Shown in pieces: positions 42,538-51,604 of a DNA stretch of 64,000 nucleotides; the first letter of the stretch is position 1, and each line of letters begins with the position of its first letter. The translations under genes were made by a program, and so were the position numbers. The notes beneath the pieces were generated by a model that saw only the letters and a list, made by a program, of their open reading frames with translations, had not been told where the DNA came from and ran no database searches. Origin of the DNA: Nocardia brasiliensis (GTDB lineage: Bacteria; Actinomycetota; Actinomycetes; Mycobacteriales; Mycobacteriaceae); assembly GCF_011801125.1 (NCBI RefSeq), contig NZ_CP046171.1, forward strand, positions 248,001-312,000, given 5' to 3'.

Positions 42538-44466
42538 ATGATCGACGAGACTTTCGACGACTATTTGGATGACCAGGGCCATATCAAGATCCGCGGTGAC
42601 AAGACCCTCATCGACTTCGTCGACAAACACAGTGCGGAGAACGGCGACGACCTCGCTTACCGCTATATCGACTATTCGCGGGAACGCGACGGTGATTACC
42701 ACGAGCTGACCTGGCGTCAGTTCGGTGTTCGATTGCGTGCCGTCGCGGCGCGCCTGCAGCAGGTGACCGAGCCGGGCGATCGGGTGGCGATTCTGGCGCC
42801 GCAGGGACTCGACTATGTCGTGTCCATCTTCGCCGCCGTCTACGCGGGCAATATCGCTGTGCCGCTGTTCGATCCGGAGGAGCAGGGGCACACCGACCGG
42901 CTCACCGCGGTGCTCAGCGACTGCACGCCTGCGGCGATTCTCACGGTGGGTTCGGCGGCCGGCGGTGTGCGGAACTTCTTCCGGCACCTGCCCGCGCCGC
43001 AGCGACCGCGAATTATTGCGGTGGAGGCGATTCCGGACAGCGTCGGCGCGACCTGGGTGCGGCCGGATATCAACATCGACAGCGTGGCGTATCTGCAATA
43101 CACCTCCGGTTCCACCAGAACGCCTGCGGGCGTGGAGATCACGCACCGCGCGGTGGGCACCAACCTGCTGCAGATGATCGACGCCATCGGCGTCACCGCG
43201 AATTCCCGCGGCGTCACCTGGCTGCCGCTGTTCCACGACATGGGTCTGCTGTGCGTGATCCTGCCTACGGTGGGCGGCGGATTCATCACGATCATGTCGC
43301 CGAGCGCCTTCGTCCGGCGGCCGTATCGCTGGATCAAGGAGCTGGCCGCAGCCTCGGATGGGGCCGGAACCTTCGCCGCCGCACCGAATTTCGCGTTCGA
43401 GCACGCGGCGGCGCGCGGTAAGCCCAAGCCGGGCGAGGAACTGGACCTGTCGAATGTGATCGGCCTGATCAACGGCAGCGAGCCGGTGTCGGTGTCGTCG
43501 ATGAAGAAGTTCAACGAGGCGTTCGCCCCGTACGGGCTGCCGAAGACGACGATCAAGCCCTGCTACGGCATGGCGGAGGCGACGCTGTTCGTCTCGGCGA
43601 CCAAGGCCGAGGACGAGGCGCGGGTCGTGTACGTCGATCGCGCGCAACTGAATTCGGGTCGGATGGTGCAGGTCGAGGAGGGTACGGAGAACTCGATCGC
43701 GCAGGTGTCCTGCGGATATGTCGCGCTGTCGCAGTGGGCCACGATCGTCGATCCGAGCACCGGCGTGGAGCGCGCCGACGGCGAGGTCGGCGAGATCTGG
43801 CTGCACGGCGAGAACATGGGTATCGGCTACTGGGGTCGCCCGGAGGAGACCGCGGCCACCTTCCGCGCCAAGCTGACCGCGCGGCTGCCCGAGGGCAGTC
43901 ACGCGACCGGCACCGCCGAGGACGCGAACTGGATGCGCACCGGCGACTACGGCGCCTACCTCGACGGCGAGCTGTACATCACCGGCCGGGTCAAGGACCT
44001 GGTGATCGTCGACGGACGCAACCACTACCCGCAGGATCTGGAGTTCTCCGCGCAGGAATCCAGCACCGCGCTGCGGCCCGGTTTCGTCGCCGCGTTCTCG
44101 GTGCCTGCGAACGAACTGCCAGCGCTGGTCTTCGACAAGAACAGCCACTCCGGGCTCCGGTTCGACGCCGACGACAATTCCGAGCAGTTGGTCATCGTCG
44201 CCGAACGCAACACCGGTGCGGGCAAACTCGACACCCAGCCGGTCGCCGATGTGGTGCGCGCGGCGGTGTCGCAGCGCCACGGCGTCACCGTGCGGGACGT
44301 GCTGCTCGTGCCCGCCGGTTCCATCCCGCGCACGTCGAGCGGCAAGATCGCGCGCCGGGCCTGCCGCGCCGCCTATCTGGACGGCACGTTGCGTGGCGGA
44401 TATCAGCAGCAGGCGTTCCCGGACGCCCCGCAGGAGCGCGAGGCCGAGAGCGCGGGCGTCGGCTAG
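42538..44466 (+). CDS. fadD32: Fatty acyl-AMP ligase, FadD32 type
   Basis: A 642-residue long-chain fatty acyl-AMP ligase (M. tuberculosis FadD32 has 637) that adenylates a meromycolic acid and loads it on the Pks13 acyl carrier. Key motifs: [20 protein letters not shown] near residue 187 (P-loop), [58 protein letters not shown] (adenine-binding), [20 protein letters not shown] (ribose-binding Asp) and [19 protein letters not shown], and [14 protein letters not shown] with the C-terminal Lys. ATG 42538 has AAGGCG just upstream. Pks13 and AccD4, the usual neighbours of FadD32, are not in the window, so this could be a paralogue. Confidence 0.9.
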   Translation: MIDETFDDYLDDQGHIKIRGDKTLIDFVDKHSAENGDDLAYRYIDYSRERDGDYHELTWRQFGVRLRAVAARLQQVTEPGDRVAILAPQGLDYVVSIFAAVYAGNIAVPLFDPEEQGHTDRLTAVLSDCTPAAILTVGSAAGGVRNFFRHLPAPQRPRIIAVEAIPDSVGATWVRPDINIDSVAYLQYTSGSTRTPAGVEITHRAVGTNLLQMIDAIGVTANSRGVTWLPLFHDMGLLCVILPTVGGGFITIMSPSAFVRRPYRWIKELAAASDGAGTFAAAPNFAFEHAAARGKPKPGEELDLSNVIGLINGSEPVSVSSMKKFNEAFAPYGLPKTTIKPCYGMAEATLFVSATKAEDEARVVYVDRAQLNSGRMVQVEEGTENSIAQVSCGYVALSQWATIVDPSTGVERADGEVGEIWLHGENMGIGYWGRPEETAATFRAKLTARLPEGSHATGTAEDANWMRTGDYGAYLDGELYITGRVKDLVIVDGRNHYPQDLEFSAQESSTALRPGFVAAFSVPANELPALVFDKNSHSGLRFDADDNSEQLVIVAERNTGAGKLDTQPVADVVRAAVSQRHGVTVRDVLLVPAGSIPRTSSGKIARRACRAAYLDGTLRGGYQQQAFPDAPQEREAESAGVG

Positions 44467-44487
44467 CGCCGCGCCCCACCCCGCGAC

Positions 44488-44533
44488 CCGGCCGGGCCGC
44501 TGTCCACATCGGACAGCGGCCCGGCCGGTTTTC
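44488..44533 (+). terminator. Strong rho-independent-like terminator
   Basis: A perfect 18-bp stem (44488-44505 with 44511-44528) around ACATC, followed by TTTTC. It ends the ketosynthase/ligase unit. Confidence 0.92.
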
Positions 44534-44759
44534 TTGACCTCGAGGTTACTTCGGGTTGTTGACTGGGTCGATGACGGCGACAAGGTGCCCGGCAGGGGTG
44601 ATATCCAGCACGAATGATGAGGAGCGTGCATCGTTCGACGCGGAAAATCGGTTGGCTGATGTGGATGTTGCTGCCACGCTGGATTGTCGGACCCCGGTGC
44701 GATCATCAGCGGGCGTCCCATCTCATTCCATCGCCAGTCACGGACCTCTAGGGGGAGCT

Positions 44760-46655
44760 ATGTCAGTCGCACTGGACGTCGCGGCAGCCGATCCGGAGGC
44801 CGATAGACCGGAGCGGCCCGCGGCGTCGACGCCGGGCCGCCTGTACTCGCTGCGGCGTTTCTGGCCGTATGTCCGCCCGCACCGGCACGCGCTGCTCGGC
44901 GCGACGGTGCTCGCGATCCTCTCGTCGCTGACCGCTATCGCCATTCCCCTGGTGATCGCTCGCATCGTCGACGGTCCGATCGCCAGGAAGGATTTCGGCG
45001 GGGCCCTGTGGCCCGCGCTGCTCGTGCTCGTGCTCGGTTTGCTGGACGCCGCGGGTGTGTGGGGCAGGCGCTGGCTGGTCGCCAGGCCTGCGACCGAGTT
45101 CGAGATCACCATGCGCGCCAAGATCTTCCGCAAGCTGCAGACGCTCTCGATCGGGCGCCATGATGCCTGGGAGTCGGGCCAGCTGCTGTCCCGCGCGGTC
45201 GACGACATGGCCACCATGCGCCGGTTCGTCGCGTTCGCCGGTCCGTTCCTGATCCTGCACATGGTGCTGATCCCGGTCGGCCTGCTCGCGCTGCTCTGGC
45301 TGAACTGGCAGATCGGCCTGCTGTTCCTGATCATCTCGATTCCGTTGACCTACATCTGCGTTCGATTCGAGCGCGAGTACGCCAAGGCGTCGCGTCGCTC
45401 GCAGGACCAGGCGGGCGACCTCGCGACCACCGCCGAGGAGTCGGCGCAGGGCGTGCGGGTGCTCAAGGCGTTCGGCCGCGGTGTGTTCTTCGGCGGCCGG
45501 TTCCGTGCGCAGTCGCTGGAATTGCAGAAGACCGAGCTGTACAAGGTCCGGTTGGACGCGCGGCTGTGGTCGTCGATGACGGGCTTGCCGCAGCTGGCCA
45601 TCGTGTTCGCGCTCGGTTACGGCGGTTGGTCGGTGGTGCAGGGCACGATGACGCTCGGCACCCTGGTCGCGGGCATCACGCTCGCGAATTTCCTGCAGTG
45701 GCCGATCATCTGGACCGGCTTCCTGCTCGCCGAGTGGAACGACGCGCGCACCGCCGGTGACCGCTACTGGGAGATCATCGATACCCCGGTGGACATCAGC
45801 GATCCGGCCGACCCGGTCGAGCTGCCCGAGCAGATCGTCGGTGAATTGCGGTTGGAGGGTGTGAAGTTCGCCTTTCCTGATGCGGAAGCCGAAGTGCTGC
45901 GAGGTGTTTCGCTCAAGATTCGACCGGGCGAGACCGTCGCGCTGGTCGGCGCCACCGGCAGCGGTAAGACCGCGCTGCTCAACCTGATTCCGCGGCTCTA
46001 CGACCTGACCGGCGGCACCATCACCATCGACGGCATCGACATCGCGCGGATGCGACTGTCCGAGCTGCGCTCGCTGGTCTCGGTGGCCTTCGAGGAGCCG
46101 GTGCTGTTCTCGGCGAGCGTGCGGGAGAACGTCGCACTGGGCGATCCGTCCGCCACCGACGCCGACGTGCGCCGCGCGCTCGACGTGGCCCAGGCGAGCG
46201 AGTTCGTGGACGAGCTGCCCTGGGGGCTGGACACCAGGATCGGCGAGCAGGGACTGAGCCTGTCCGGCGGTCAGCGCCAGCGGCTCGCCCTGGCCCGCGC
46301 GGTGCTGAGCGGTGAACACCGGGGGACGGCAGGAGGCGGAGCCGACGGGGTGGGTGGACACCGGGGGACGGCAGGAGGCGGAGCCGACGGGGTGGGTGAA
46401 CACCGCCGCGCTCGGATCATGGTGCTCGACGACCCGCTGTCCGCGCTGGACGTGGAAACCGAGGAGCGGGTGCAGGAGCGGCTGCGCACCGTGCTGGCCG
46501 GCGCGACGACCCTGCTTGTCGCGCACCGGCCGTCGACGGCGGCGCTGGCCGATCGGGTCGCGGTGCTCGCCGATGGCCGCATCGTCGCCGAGGGCACGCA
46601 CGACCAATTGCTGCACAGCAGCAGCCGATATCGCGAACTGATGGGAGGTGAGTAG
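44760..46655 (+). CDS. ABC exporter subunit with degenerate ATPase and 28-aa repeat insertion
   Basis: A 631-residue half-transporter: six membrane helices (about 35-320) then an ATPase domain. Walker A is VALVGATGSGKTALLNLIPR, the signature LSLSGGQRQRLALARAVL, Walker B IMVLDDPLSALDVETEERVQ and the switch LLVAHRPSTAALADR. The residue after Walker B is Asp, not Glu, so this is the weak ATPase site of a heterodimer. Between the signature and Walker B, where about six residues are normal, lies an insertion of two 14-residue copies (HRGTAGGGADGVG). It is followed 2 bp later by the partner at 46658. ATG 44760 has GGGGGAG upstream. Substrate unknown, possibly lipid or drug. Confidence 0.9.
   Translation: MSVALDVAAADPEADRPERPAASTPGRLYSLRRFWPYVRPHRHALLGATVLAILSSLTAIAIPLVIARIVDGPIARKDFGGALWPALLVLVLGLLDAAGVWGRRWLVARPATEFEITMRAKIFRKLQTLSIGRHDAWESGQLLSRAVDDMATMRRFVAFAGPFLILHMVLIPVGLLALLWLNWQIGLLFLIISIPLTYICVRFEREYAKASRRSQDQAGDLATTAEESAQGVRVLKAFGRGVFFGGRFRAQSLELQKTELYKVRLDARLWSSMTGLPQLAIVFALGYGGWSVVQGTMTLGTLVAGITLANFLQWPIIWTGFLLAEWNDARTAGDRYWEIIDTPVDISDPADPVELPEQIVGELRLEGVKFAFPDAEAEVLRGVSLKIRPGETVALVGATGSGKTALLNLIPRLYDLTGGTITIDGIDIARMRLSELRSLVSVAFEEPVLFSASVRENVALGDPSATDADVRRALDVAQASEFVDELPWGLDTRIGEQGLSLSGGQRQRLALARAVLSGEHRGTAGGGADGVGGHRGTAGGGADGVGEHRRARIMVLDDPLSALDVETEERVQERLRTVLAGATTLLVAHRPSTAALADRVAVLADGRIVAEGTHDQLLHSSSRYRELMGGE
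46314..46397 (+). repeat. Two 42-bp direct repeats inside the ABC ATPase domain
   Basis: Copies at 46314-46355 and 46356-46397 differ at one base, and a third truncated copy (GAACACCG) begins at 46398. The insertion is in frame and adds 28 residues between the ABC signature and Walker B. Confidence 0.92.
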
Positions 46656-46657
46656 CA

Positions 46658-48538
46658 GTGAGCACGGAAACCGTGACGTCGAAAGACGCAGTGCCGACGC
46701 CGGATTCGTCGGTGACCGAGTCAACGCGGGACGAGGCCGCCGACTGGCGTGGCATCGCGAGCGAGGACAAGGAGGTCACCCAGGCCGGAAACCTGGTGCT
46801 GGCCGGTCGATCCCGGCGTCTGCTGCTCGACCTGGCCCGGCCGTACCGCAAGCTGGCGGCGCTCGCGCTGGTGCTCATCGTGGTGGACAACGCCGCGATG
46901 GTCTCGGCGCCGCTGTTCGTCGCGCACGGCCTCGACACCGGTATCAGCGAAGGGCGCAAAGGCAATTGGGGCCCGCTGACCTGGACGGTCGGCGGGTACC
47001 TCGGCGCCGTCCTGCTCGGGGTCGCGACCACCTTCCTGTTCCTGCGGGTGTCCGGCAGACTGAGCCAGAGCGTGCTGTTCGACCTGCGGGTGCGCTCGTT
47101 CACGCACATGCAGCGGCTCAGCGTCTCCTTCCACGAGAAGTACACCTCAGGCAAGGTGGTCGCCCGGCTCACCGGTGACATCGAGACACTGCAGGAGCTA
47201 CTGGAGAGCGCGCTGAATCAGGCACTCAGCGCGATCCTTTCGGTGCTCACCATCGCGGTGCTGCTGATCTATCTGAACCTGACACTGGCCGCGATCGTGC
47301 TGATCGGTTTCGTGCCGCTGGTGCTCGTCACCCGCTGGGCGCAGCGCAGGCAGCGGGCCGGATACCGGCGCACCCGCGGCGCCATCGCGAAGGTGGTGGT
47401 GCAGTTCGTCGAGTCGATGGGCGGCATGCGCGCGGTGCAGACGTTCCGGCGCGAGCAGCGCAACGAGTCGGTGCTGGCCTACGAGGACGCCGAGTACCAG
47501 CGGGCGACCACTGCGGCCATGCGCGGCATGGGCGACTACGCGGGTCTGACCAGGGTGATCGGCAACGTGACCCGGGTGATCATCATCGTGGTCGGCGCGT
47601 GGCTGGTGATCGAGGGCAATCTCGCGCTGGGCGTGCTCGCGGCATATCTGTTGTACCTCAACGAGTTCTACGGTCCGCTCGACGAGCTCGCCCAGGTGTT
47701 CAACTCGTATCAGTCCGCGGCCGCGGCGCTGGAGAAGATCTCCGGCGTGCTCGAGGAGGAGCCCTCGGTGCGCGAACCCGCCGAGCCGGTGGCGCTGACC
47801 AAGGCGACCGGCGCGGTCCGGATGGAGCGGGTGTCGTTCGGCTACGGCGAGCGCGAGGTGCTGCCCGAGTTCAGCCTCGACATTCCGGCGGGACAGGTCG
47901 TCGCCCTGGTCGGTGCCACCGGCGCGGGCAAGTCGACCCTGGCCAAGCTGCTGACCCGGTTCTACGACCCGACCAGCGGCAAGGTCACCCTCGACGGCAT
48001 CGACCTGCGCCGGATCGCCGACACCGACCTGCGCCGCAATGTCGTGATGGTCACCCAGGAGTCCTACCTGTTCTCCGGTTCGGTGGCCGACAACATCCGG
48101 CTCGGCCGGCCGGACGCGTCGGACGCGGAGGTGTTCGCGGCGGCCCGCGCGGTCGGCCTGTACGAGTTCGTGCAGGCGCTGCCGGAGGGCTTCGACACCG
48201 ACGTGCGCAGGCGGGGCGGGCGGCTGTCCGCCGGCCAGCGGCAGTTGGTCGCCTTCGCCAGGGTGTTCCTGGCCGACCCCGCGGTGATCGTGCTGGACGA
48301 AGCCACGTCCAGCCTGGACATCCCGGGCGAGCGACTGGTGCAGCGGGCGCTGGAGACGGTGTTGCGCGAGCGCACCGCGATCATCATCGCGCACCGGTTG
48401 TCCACCGTGGCTATCGCCGACCGGGTGTTGGTGCTGGAAGCCGGACGTATCGCCGAGGACGGCACTCCGGGCGAGCTGATCGCGGGTACCGGCAAGTTCG
48501 CCAGCCTGCACGCGGCGTGGCGGGAATCGTTGGTGTGA
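46658..48538 (+). CDS. ABC exporter subunit with intact ATPase site
   Basis: A 626-residue half-transporter and partner of the 44760 product. After a 60-residue hydrophilic N-terminus come six membrane helices with FHEKYTSGKVVARLTGDIE, RAVQTFRREQRNESV (coupling helix region), then an ATPase with VALVGATGAGKSTLAKLLTR (Walker A), RRGGRLSAGQRQLVAFARV (signature), VIVLDEATSSLD (Walker B with catalytic Glu) and IIIAHRLSTVAIADR (switch His). All catalytic residues are present, in contrast to the first subunit. GTG 46658 has GGGAGG upstream and follows the previous stop by 2 nt, so the genes are coupled. It belongs to the heterodimeric lipid/drug exporter class. Confidence 0.93.
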   Translation: MSTETVTSKDAVPTPDSSVTESTRDEAADWRGIASEDKEVTQAGNLVLAGRSRRLLLDLARPYRKLAALALVLIVVDNAAMVSAPLFVAHGLDTGISEGRKGNWGPLTWTVGGYLGAVLLGVATTFLFLRVSGRLSQSVLFDLRVRSFTHMQRLSVSFHEKYTSGKVVARLTGDIETLQELLESALNQALSAILSVLTIAVLLIYLNLTLAAIVLIGFVPLVLVTRWAQRRQRAGYRRTRGAIAKVVVQFVESMGGMRAVQTFRREQRNESVLAYEDAEYQRATTAAMRGMGDYAGLTRVIGNVTRVIIIVVGAWLVIEGNLALGVLAAYLLYLNEFYGPLDELAQVFNSYQSAAAALEKISGVLEEEPSVREPAEPVALTKATGAVRMERVSFGYGEREVLPEFSLDIPAGQVVALVGATGAGKSTLAKLLTRFYDPTSGKVTLDGIDLRRIADTDLRRNVVMVTQESYLFSGSVADNIRLGRPDASDAEVFAAARAVGLYEFVQALPEGFDTDVRRRGGRLSAGQRQLVAFARVFLADPAVIVLDEATSSLDIPGERLVQRALETVLRERTAIIIAHRLSTVAIADRVLVLEAGRIAEDGTPGELIAGTGKFASLHAAWRESLV

Positions 48539-48578
48539 TGCGAGCCCCGTGTGGTGCGGGCAACGGCCTGGCGTCGCT

Positions 48579-48584
48579 TACGGT
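48579..48584 (+). promoter_or_regulatory. -10 box of a probable leaderless transcript (48591 gene)
   Basis: TACGGT is followed by 6 nt and GTG 48591. Confidence 0.55.
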
Positions 48585-48590
48585 AGAGAC

Positions 48591-49208
48591 GTGACGATCC
48601 CAGCCCCCGAGAGCCAAGCCACCGGCAACGAGACGCCACCGGCCTCCCGCTGGCCGGCGATTCTCACCTGGCGTGCGCACAACGCGTCCCGGATGGAATC
48701 GGTGCGCGTGACCCTCAACGGCAACCGCATCCGCGCCGCCGGTCGCATGATCGGCGGCGCGTGCGACGACCACCCGGCCTTCAGCGCGTCCTACGACCTG
48801 GTGACCGACGAGAGCGGCGCAACCAAGCGGCTCTCGCTGCGGACCACCACGGCCGCGGGGGAGCGCCACGCCTCCATCGCCAGGGACGAGGAGAACTACT
48901 GGCTGGTGGACGCGGGCGGCAGTCACGTCCGCTCCACCTTCGCCGGCGCGCTCGACGTCGACGTGGTGCTCAGCCCGTTCTTCAATACGCTGCCGATCCG
49001 GCGTTTCGACCTGCAGCACGCGGTGCACGACGTGCAGGTGCCGGTCGTCTACGTACGGCTGCCGGATCTGCTCGTCCAGGAAGCCAGCCTGACCTACAGC
49101 GCGGCGGCCGACGGCATCAGCGTGCTTTCCCCGGTTTCCAGCGCGACCGTCACCGTCGACGCCGACGGTTTCCTGCTGGACTATCCGGGCCTGGCCGAAC
49201 GCATCTGA
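48591..49208 (+). CDS. Putative glycolipid-binding domain protein (DUF1089)
   Basis: A 205-residue beta-sandwich-type protein of the putative glycolipid-binding family (Pfam Glycolipid_bind). It shows the typical opening ILTWRAHNASRMESVRVTLN, GRMIGGACDDHPAFSASYDL, RHASIARDEENYWLVDAGGS and the conserved DVDVVLSPFFNTLPIRRFDL, followed by QVPVVYVRLPDLLVQEASLT and ATVTVDADGFLLDYPGL. No signal peptide is visible, so it acts in the cytoplasm or is exported by another route. The family is typical of mycolata and other actinobacteria, and its ligand is not established. GTG 48591 has TACGGT 6 nt upstream. It follows the ABC exporter pair by 52 bp. Confidence 0.85.
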   Translation: MTIPAPESQATGNETPPASRWPAILTWRAHNASRMESVRVTLNGNRIRAAGRMIGGACDDHPAFSASYDLVTDESGATKRLSLRTTTAAGERHASIARDEENYWLVDAGGSHVRSTFAGALDVDVVLSPFFNTLPIRRFDLQHAVHDVQVPVVYVRLPDLLVQEASLTYSAAADGISVLSPVSSATVTVDADGFLLDYPGLAERI

Positions 49209-49244
49209 TATTCGCGCGCCGGAAATCGGGCGCCCGACTCGGTG

Positions 49245-50195
49245 CTAGTTCAGGTGCGTGATCACGCCACCGCGTTGTCCCGCATCGCGCAACTTCGCCA
49301 GCCAATTGTGGTCGCCGGGGCGGATATCGGTGATTTCCCAGCGTTGCGCGGTTTCATAGCGGTCCCTGGCGTCGTGTCCCGCCTCGACGAGCTCCGCAAG
49401 GGAATTGTCGGCGCGCAGACTGTCGCGGGCCGCGCCGAGCAGTGCGATCGTTTCCTCGAGCACGTCGAGCAGCGCGCCGGAATTCGGTTCACAAATGGCA
49501 CGCACCAGTTCGGGCGCGGTGCCCGCGACCCGGGTGCCGTCCCGGAACGACCCCGCCGCCAGGCCCAATGCCAGCTCGCCGCCCGCAGCGCCGGCCACCG
49601 CCAACGCCTCGGCCAGGACGTGCGGCAGATGCGAGATCCTGGCCACCGCCCGGTCGTGCTCCTCGGCGACGACAGGGACCACCACCGCACCGCAGTCCAG
49701 GGCCAGCTCGCTCACCCTGATCCACGGCTCGGCCCTGGTGCCCTCGTCCACGCCGACCGCCCAGACGGCGTCCCGGAAAAGGTCGGGATCGGTAGCGGCC
49801 CAGCCGGATTCGGCGGTGCCCGCCATCGGATGGCCACCGACGTAGTGGGCCGCCAGCCCCTGCTTGCGCACCGCGGCCACGACCGGGCCCTTGACGCTGA
49901 CCACGTCGGTCAGCGCGCAGTGCGGCGCGTACGTCGCGATCGCCGCGAGCATGGGGTCGACCGCGGGCATCGGCACCGCGAGGACCAGCAGCGCGTCGGC
50001 GTCGGCGGCCCTGGTGAGTGCCGCGGGCAGGTCTTCGGTGACATCGAATCCGTCCGCCCGCGCGGCGCCCGCGCCCTGCGGCGAACGGTTGAAACCCCAC
50101 GCGTCATAGCCGGCCGCGGCAGCGGCACGCAGCAGAGAACCGCCGATCAAACCGGTTCCGAGGACGCAGACGGAGGCTTTCAGGGCAGCAGTCAC
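49245..50195 (-). CDS. tyrA: Prephenate dehydrogenase
   Basis: A 316-residue TyrA-type dehydrogenase that oxidatively decarboxylates prephenate in tyrosine synthesis. It has ASVCVLGTGLIGGSLLRAAA (NAD-binding GTGLIGGS), ADALLVLAVPMPAVDPMLAA, CALTDVVSVKGPVVAAVRKQ, AHYVGGHPMAGTAESGWAAT (catalytic His in GGHPMAGTE-like motif) and HDRAVARISHLPHVLAEALA with the second His. The end HDARDRYETAQRWEITDIRP is typical of actinobacterial TyrA. GTG 50195 begins the Rossmann domain; the longer frame to 50276 would overlap the divergent 50254 gene. Counterpart of Rv3754, in the same order with the tadA pair as in M. tuberculosis. Confidence 0.94.
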   Translation of the reverse strand: MTAALKASVCVLGTGLIGGSLLRAAAAAGYDAWGFNRSPQGAGAARADGFDVTEDLPAALTRAADADALLVLAVPMPAVDPMLAAIATYAPHCALTDVVSVKGPVVAAVRKQGLAAHYVGGHPMAGTAESGWAATDPDLFRDAVWAVGVDEGTRAEPWIRVSELALDCGAVVVPVVAEEHDRAVARISHLPHVLAEALAVAGAAGGELALGLAAGSFRDGTRVAGTAPELVRAICEPNSGALLDVLEETIALLGAARDSLRADNSLAELVEAGHDARDRYETAQRWEITDIRPGDHNWLAKLRDAGQRGGVITHLN

Positions 50196-50240
50196 CCCAA
50201 CAGATTCGCACACGACTTCAACATTTCCCCTCGAGCAGAC

Positions 50241-50246
50241 TACCGT
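50241..50246 (+). promoter_or_regulatory. -10 box of a probable leaderless transcript (50254 gene)
   Basis: TACCGT is followed by 7 nt and ATG 50254. Confidence 0.55.
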
Positions 50247-50253
50247 TGCGGCC

Positions 50254-50793
50254 ATGGCAGCACAGCGCTCGGGCACGAATAGGGCGACGTCGGACGATTA
50301 CGACGACGTAGAAGGGTTCGCAGTGGCGGTTGTCCGCGAAGACGGCAAATGGCGGTGCAGCCCGCTGAGCCAGGCGGCACTCACCGATTTGTCCGCGGCC
50401 GAAAACGAGTTGAAGGCTTTGCGCAGCTCGGGTGCCGTGTTCGGGTTGCTCGACATCGATGACGAGTTCTTCATCGTGGTTCGGCCCGCGCCGAGCGGTA
50501 CCAGGATGCTGGTATCGGACGCGACGGCCGCCATTGATTACGACATCGCCGCCGACGTGCTCGAGGCACTGAACGTGGAAATCCCCGACATCGACCCCGA
50601 CGAGCTCGACGACATCGAGCCATGGGAGGAGGGCGACCTCGGCGTGCTCGCCGACCTCGGTCTGCCCGAGCCGGTGCTGAGCGTCATCCTCGCCGAGACC
50701 GACCTCTACCCGGACGAGCAGCTCGGCATGATCGCCCAGCGCCTCGGCTTCGCCGACGAACTCTCGGCGGTGCTGGACAAGCTGCCGCGCTGA
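50254..50793 (+). CDS. tRNA adenosine deaminase-associated protein
   Basis: A 179-residue protein found directly before tadA in actinobacteria (Rv3753c type). It has DDVEGFAVAVVREDGKWRCS, ALTDLSAAENELKALRSSGA, VFGLLDIDDEFFIVVRPAPS, and the very acidic block VEIPDIDPDELDDIEPWEEG, then ILAETDLYPDEQLGMIAQRL. Acidic residues dominate. No catalytic motif is seen; it may help TadA or act independently. It is one base pair from tadA (stop 50793, GTG 50795), so the two are co-translated. Start ATG 50254 has TACCGT 7 nt upstream. Confidence 0.92.
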   Translation: MAAQRSGTNRATSDDYDDVEGFAVAVVREDGKWRCSPLSQAALTDLSAAENELKALRSSGAVFGLLDIDDEFFIVVRPAPSGTRMLVSDATAAIDYDIAADVLEALNVEIPDIDPDELDDIEPWEEGDLGVLADLGLPEPVLSVILAETDLYPDEQLGMIAQRLGFADELSAVLDKLPR

Positions 50794-50794
50794 C

Positions 50795-51262
50795 GTGGCC
50801 GGGCAACCCTTCCCCTCGGACACCGACATGGTGCGCGCCGCGATCGCCGCGGCCGCTGCGGCGGACCCACGCGACGTACCCGTCGGTGCCGTCGTATTCG
50901 ATTCCGAGGGAAGGGAACTCGCCCGCGCCGCGAACGCCAGGGAAGCGCTCGGCGACCCCACCGCACACGCCGAGGTGCTGGCGCTGCGGCGCGCGGCCGA
51001 GCGCAACGGCGACGGCTGGCGTCTGGAAGGCGCCACCCTCGCTGTCACCCTCGAGCCCTGCACGATGTGCGCGGGCGCGCTCGTGCTGGCCCGCGTCTCC
51101 CGCCTCCTGTTCGGCGCGTGGGAACCCAAAACCGGCGCCGTCGGCTCCCTGTGGGACGTCGTCCGTGACCAACGCCTCAATCACCGCCCCCAGGTCCGCG
51201 GCGGCATCCTCGAGCCCGACTGCACCACCCTGCTCACCACCTTCTTCCGTGCCCAACGCTGA
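50795..51262 (+). CDS. tadA: tRNA-specific adenosine deaminase
   Basis: A 155-residue zinc deaminase converting A34 of tRNA-Arg(ACG) to inosine. It has DVPVGAVVFDSEGRELARAA, DPTAHAEVLALRRAAER (H-A-E: zinc His and proton-shuttling Glu), AVTLEPCTMCAGALVLARVS (P-C-x-x-C zinc ligands), VSRLLFGAWEPKTGAVGSLW and PQVRGGILEPDCTTLL. Its likely substrate, tRNA-Arg(ACG), is in this window at 27127. GTG 50795 follows the upstream stop by one nucleotide; an in-frame ATG at 50828 would trim helix one. tRNA-Ser(CGA) lies 54 bp downstream. Confidence 0.95.
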   Translation: MAGQPFPSDTDMVRAAIAAAAAADPRDVPVGAVVFDSEGRELARAANAREALGDPTAHAEVLALRRAAERNGDGWRLEGATLAVTLEPCTMCAGALVLARVSRLLFGAWEPKTGAVGSLWDVVRDQRLNHRPQVRGGILEPDCTTLLTTFFRAQR

Positions 51263-51303
51263 CCGCCCCTTCCTGCGGATTTAACGATCAGCCCAGGGTC
51301 CGG

Positions 51304-51309
51304 TATGGT
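51304..51309 (+). promoter_or_regulatory. -10 box of tRNA-Ser(CGA)
   Basis: TATGGT ends 7 nt before the mature tRNA 5' end at 51317, so transcription may start at or next to the mature end. Confidence 0.5.
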
Positions 51310-51316
51310 TGTCGGC

Positions 51317-51406
51317 GGTGGCGTGTCCGAGCGGCCTAAGGAGCACGCCTCGAAAGCGTGTGAGGGGTAACCCCCTCCGAGGGTTCAAATCCCTCCGCCA
51401 CCGCCA
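51317..51406 (+). tRNA. tRNA-Ser (anticodon CGA)
   Basis: GGTGGCG (51317-51323) pairs with CGCCACC (51396-51402), discriminator G and an encoded CCA at 51404-51406. Stem CACGC/GCGTG encloses loop CTCGAAA, anticodon CGA at 51351-51353. A long variable arm (GTGAGGGGTAACCCCCTCC region) confirms class II. Confidence 0.97.
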
Positions 51407-51443
51407 AAGCCCCTCCCTGTCCGAACAGGCGAGGGGCTTTTTC
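51406..51443 (+). terminator. Terminator of tRNA-Ser(CGA)
   Basis: A perfect 10-bp stem AAAGCCCCTC (51406-51415) with GAGGGGCTTT (51431-51440), followed by TTC. It begins at the tRNA 3' end. Confidence 0.88.
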
Positions 51444-51591
51444 TATGCCGTGGCCGCGTCCGAACCCGCTGGTTTGGGCACGAATTAGGCACACTGACTG
51501 CCGTAGCCGAGCGAGGGGGAGAGGTGCCGATTTCTTGAGCCGTTGTCCCACGTGAAGGGCCGCATATTGATCTCGGCCGCTGGGATGGCGC

Positions 51592-51597
51592 TACCGT
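51592..51597 (+). promoter_or_regulatory. -10 box of a probable leaderless transcript (NUDIX gene)
   Basis: TACCGT followed by 7 nt and GTG 51605; the same hexamer precedes the gtrA-like and tadA-associated genes. Confidence 0.55.
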
Positions 51598-51604
51598 CGA
51601 CCTT

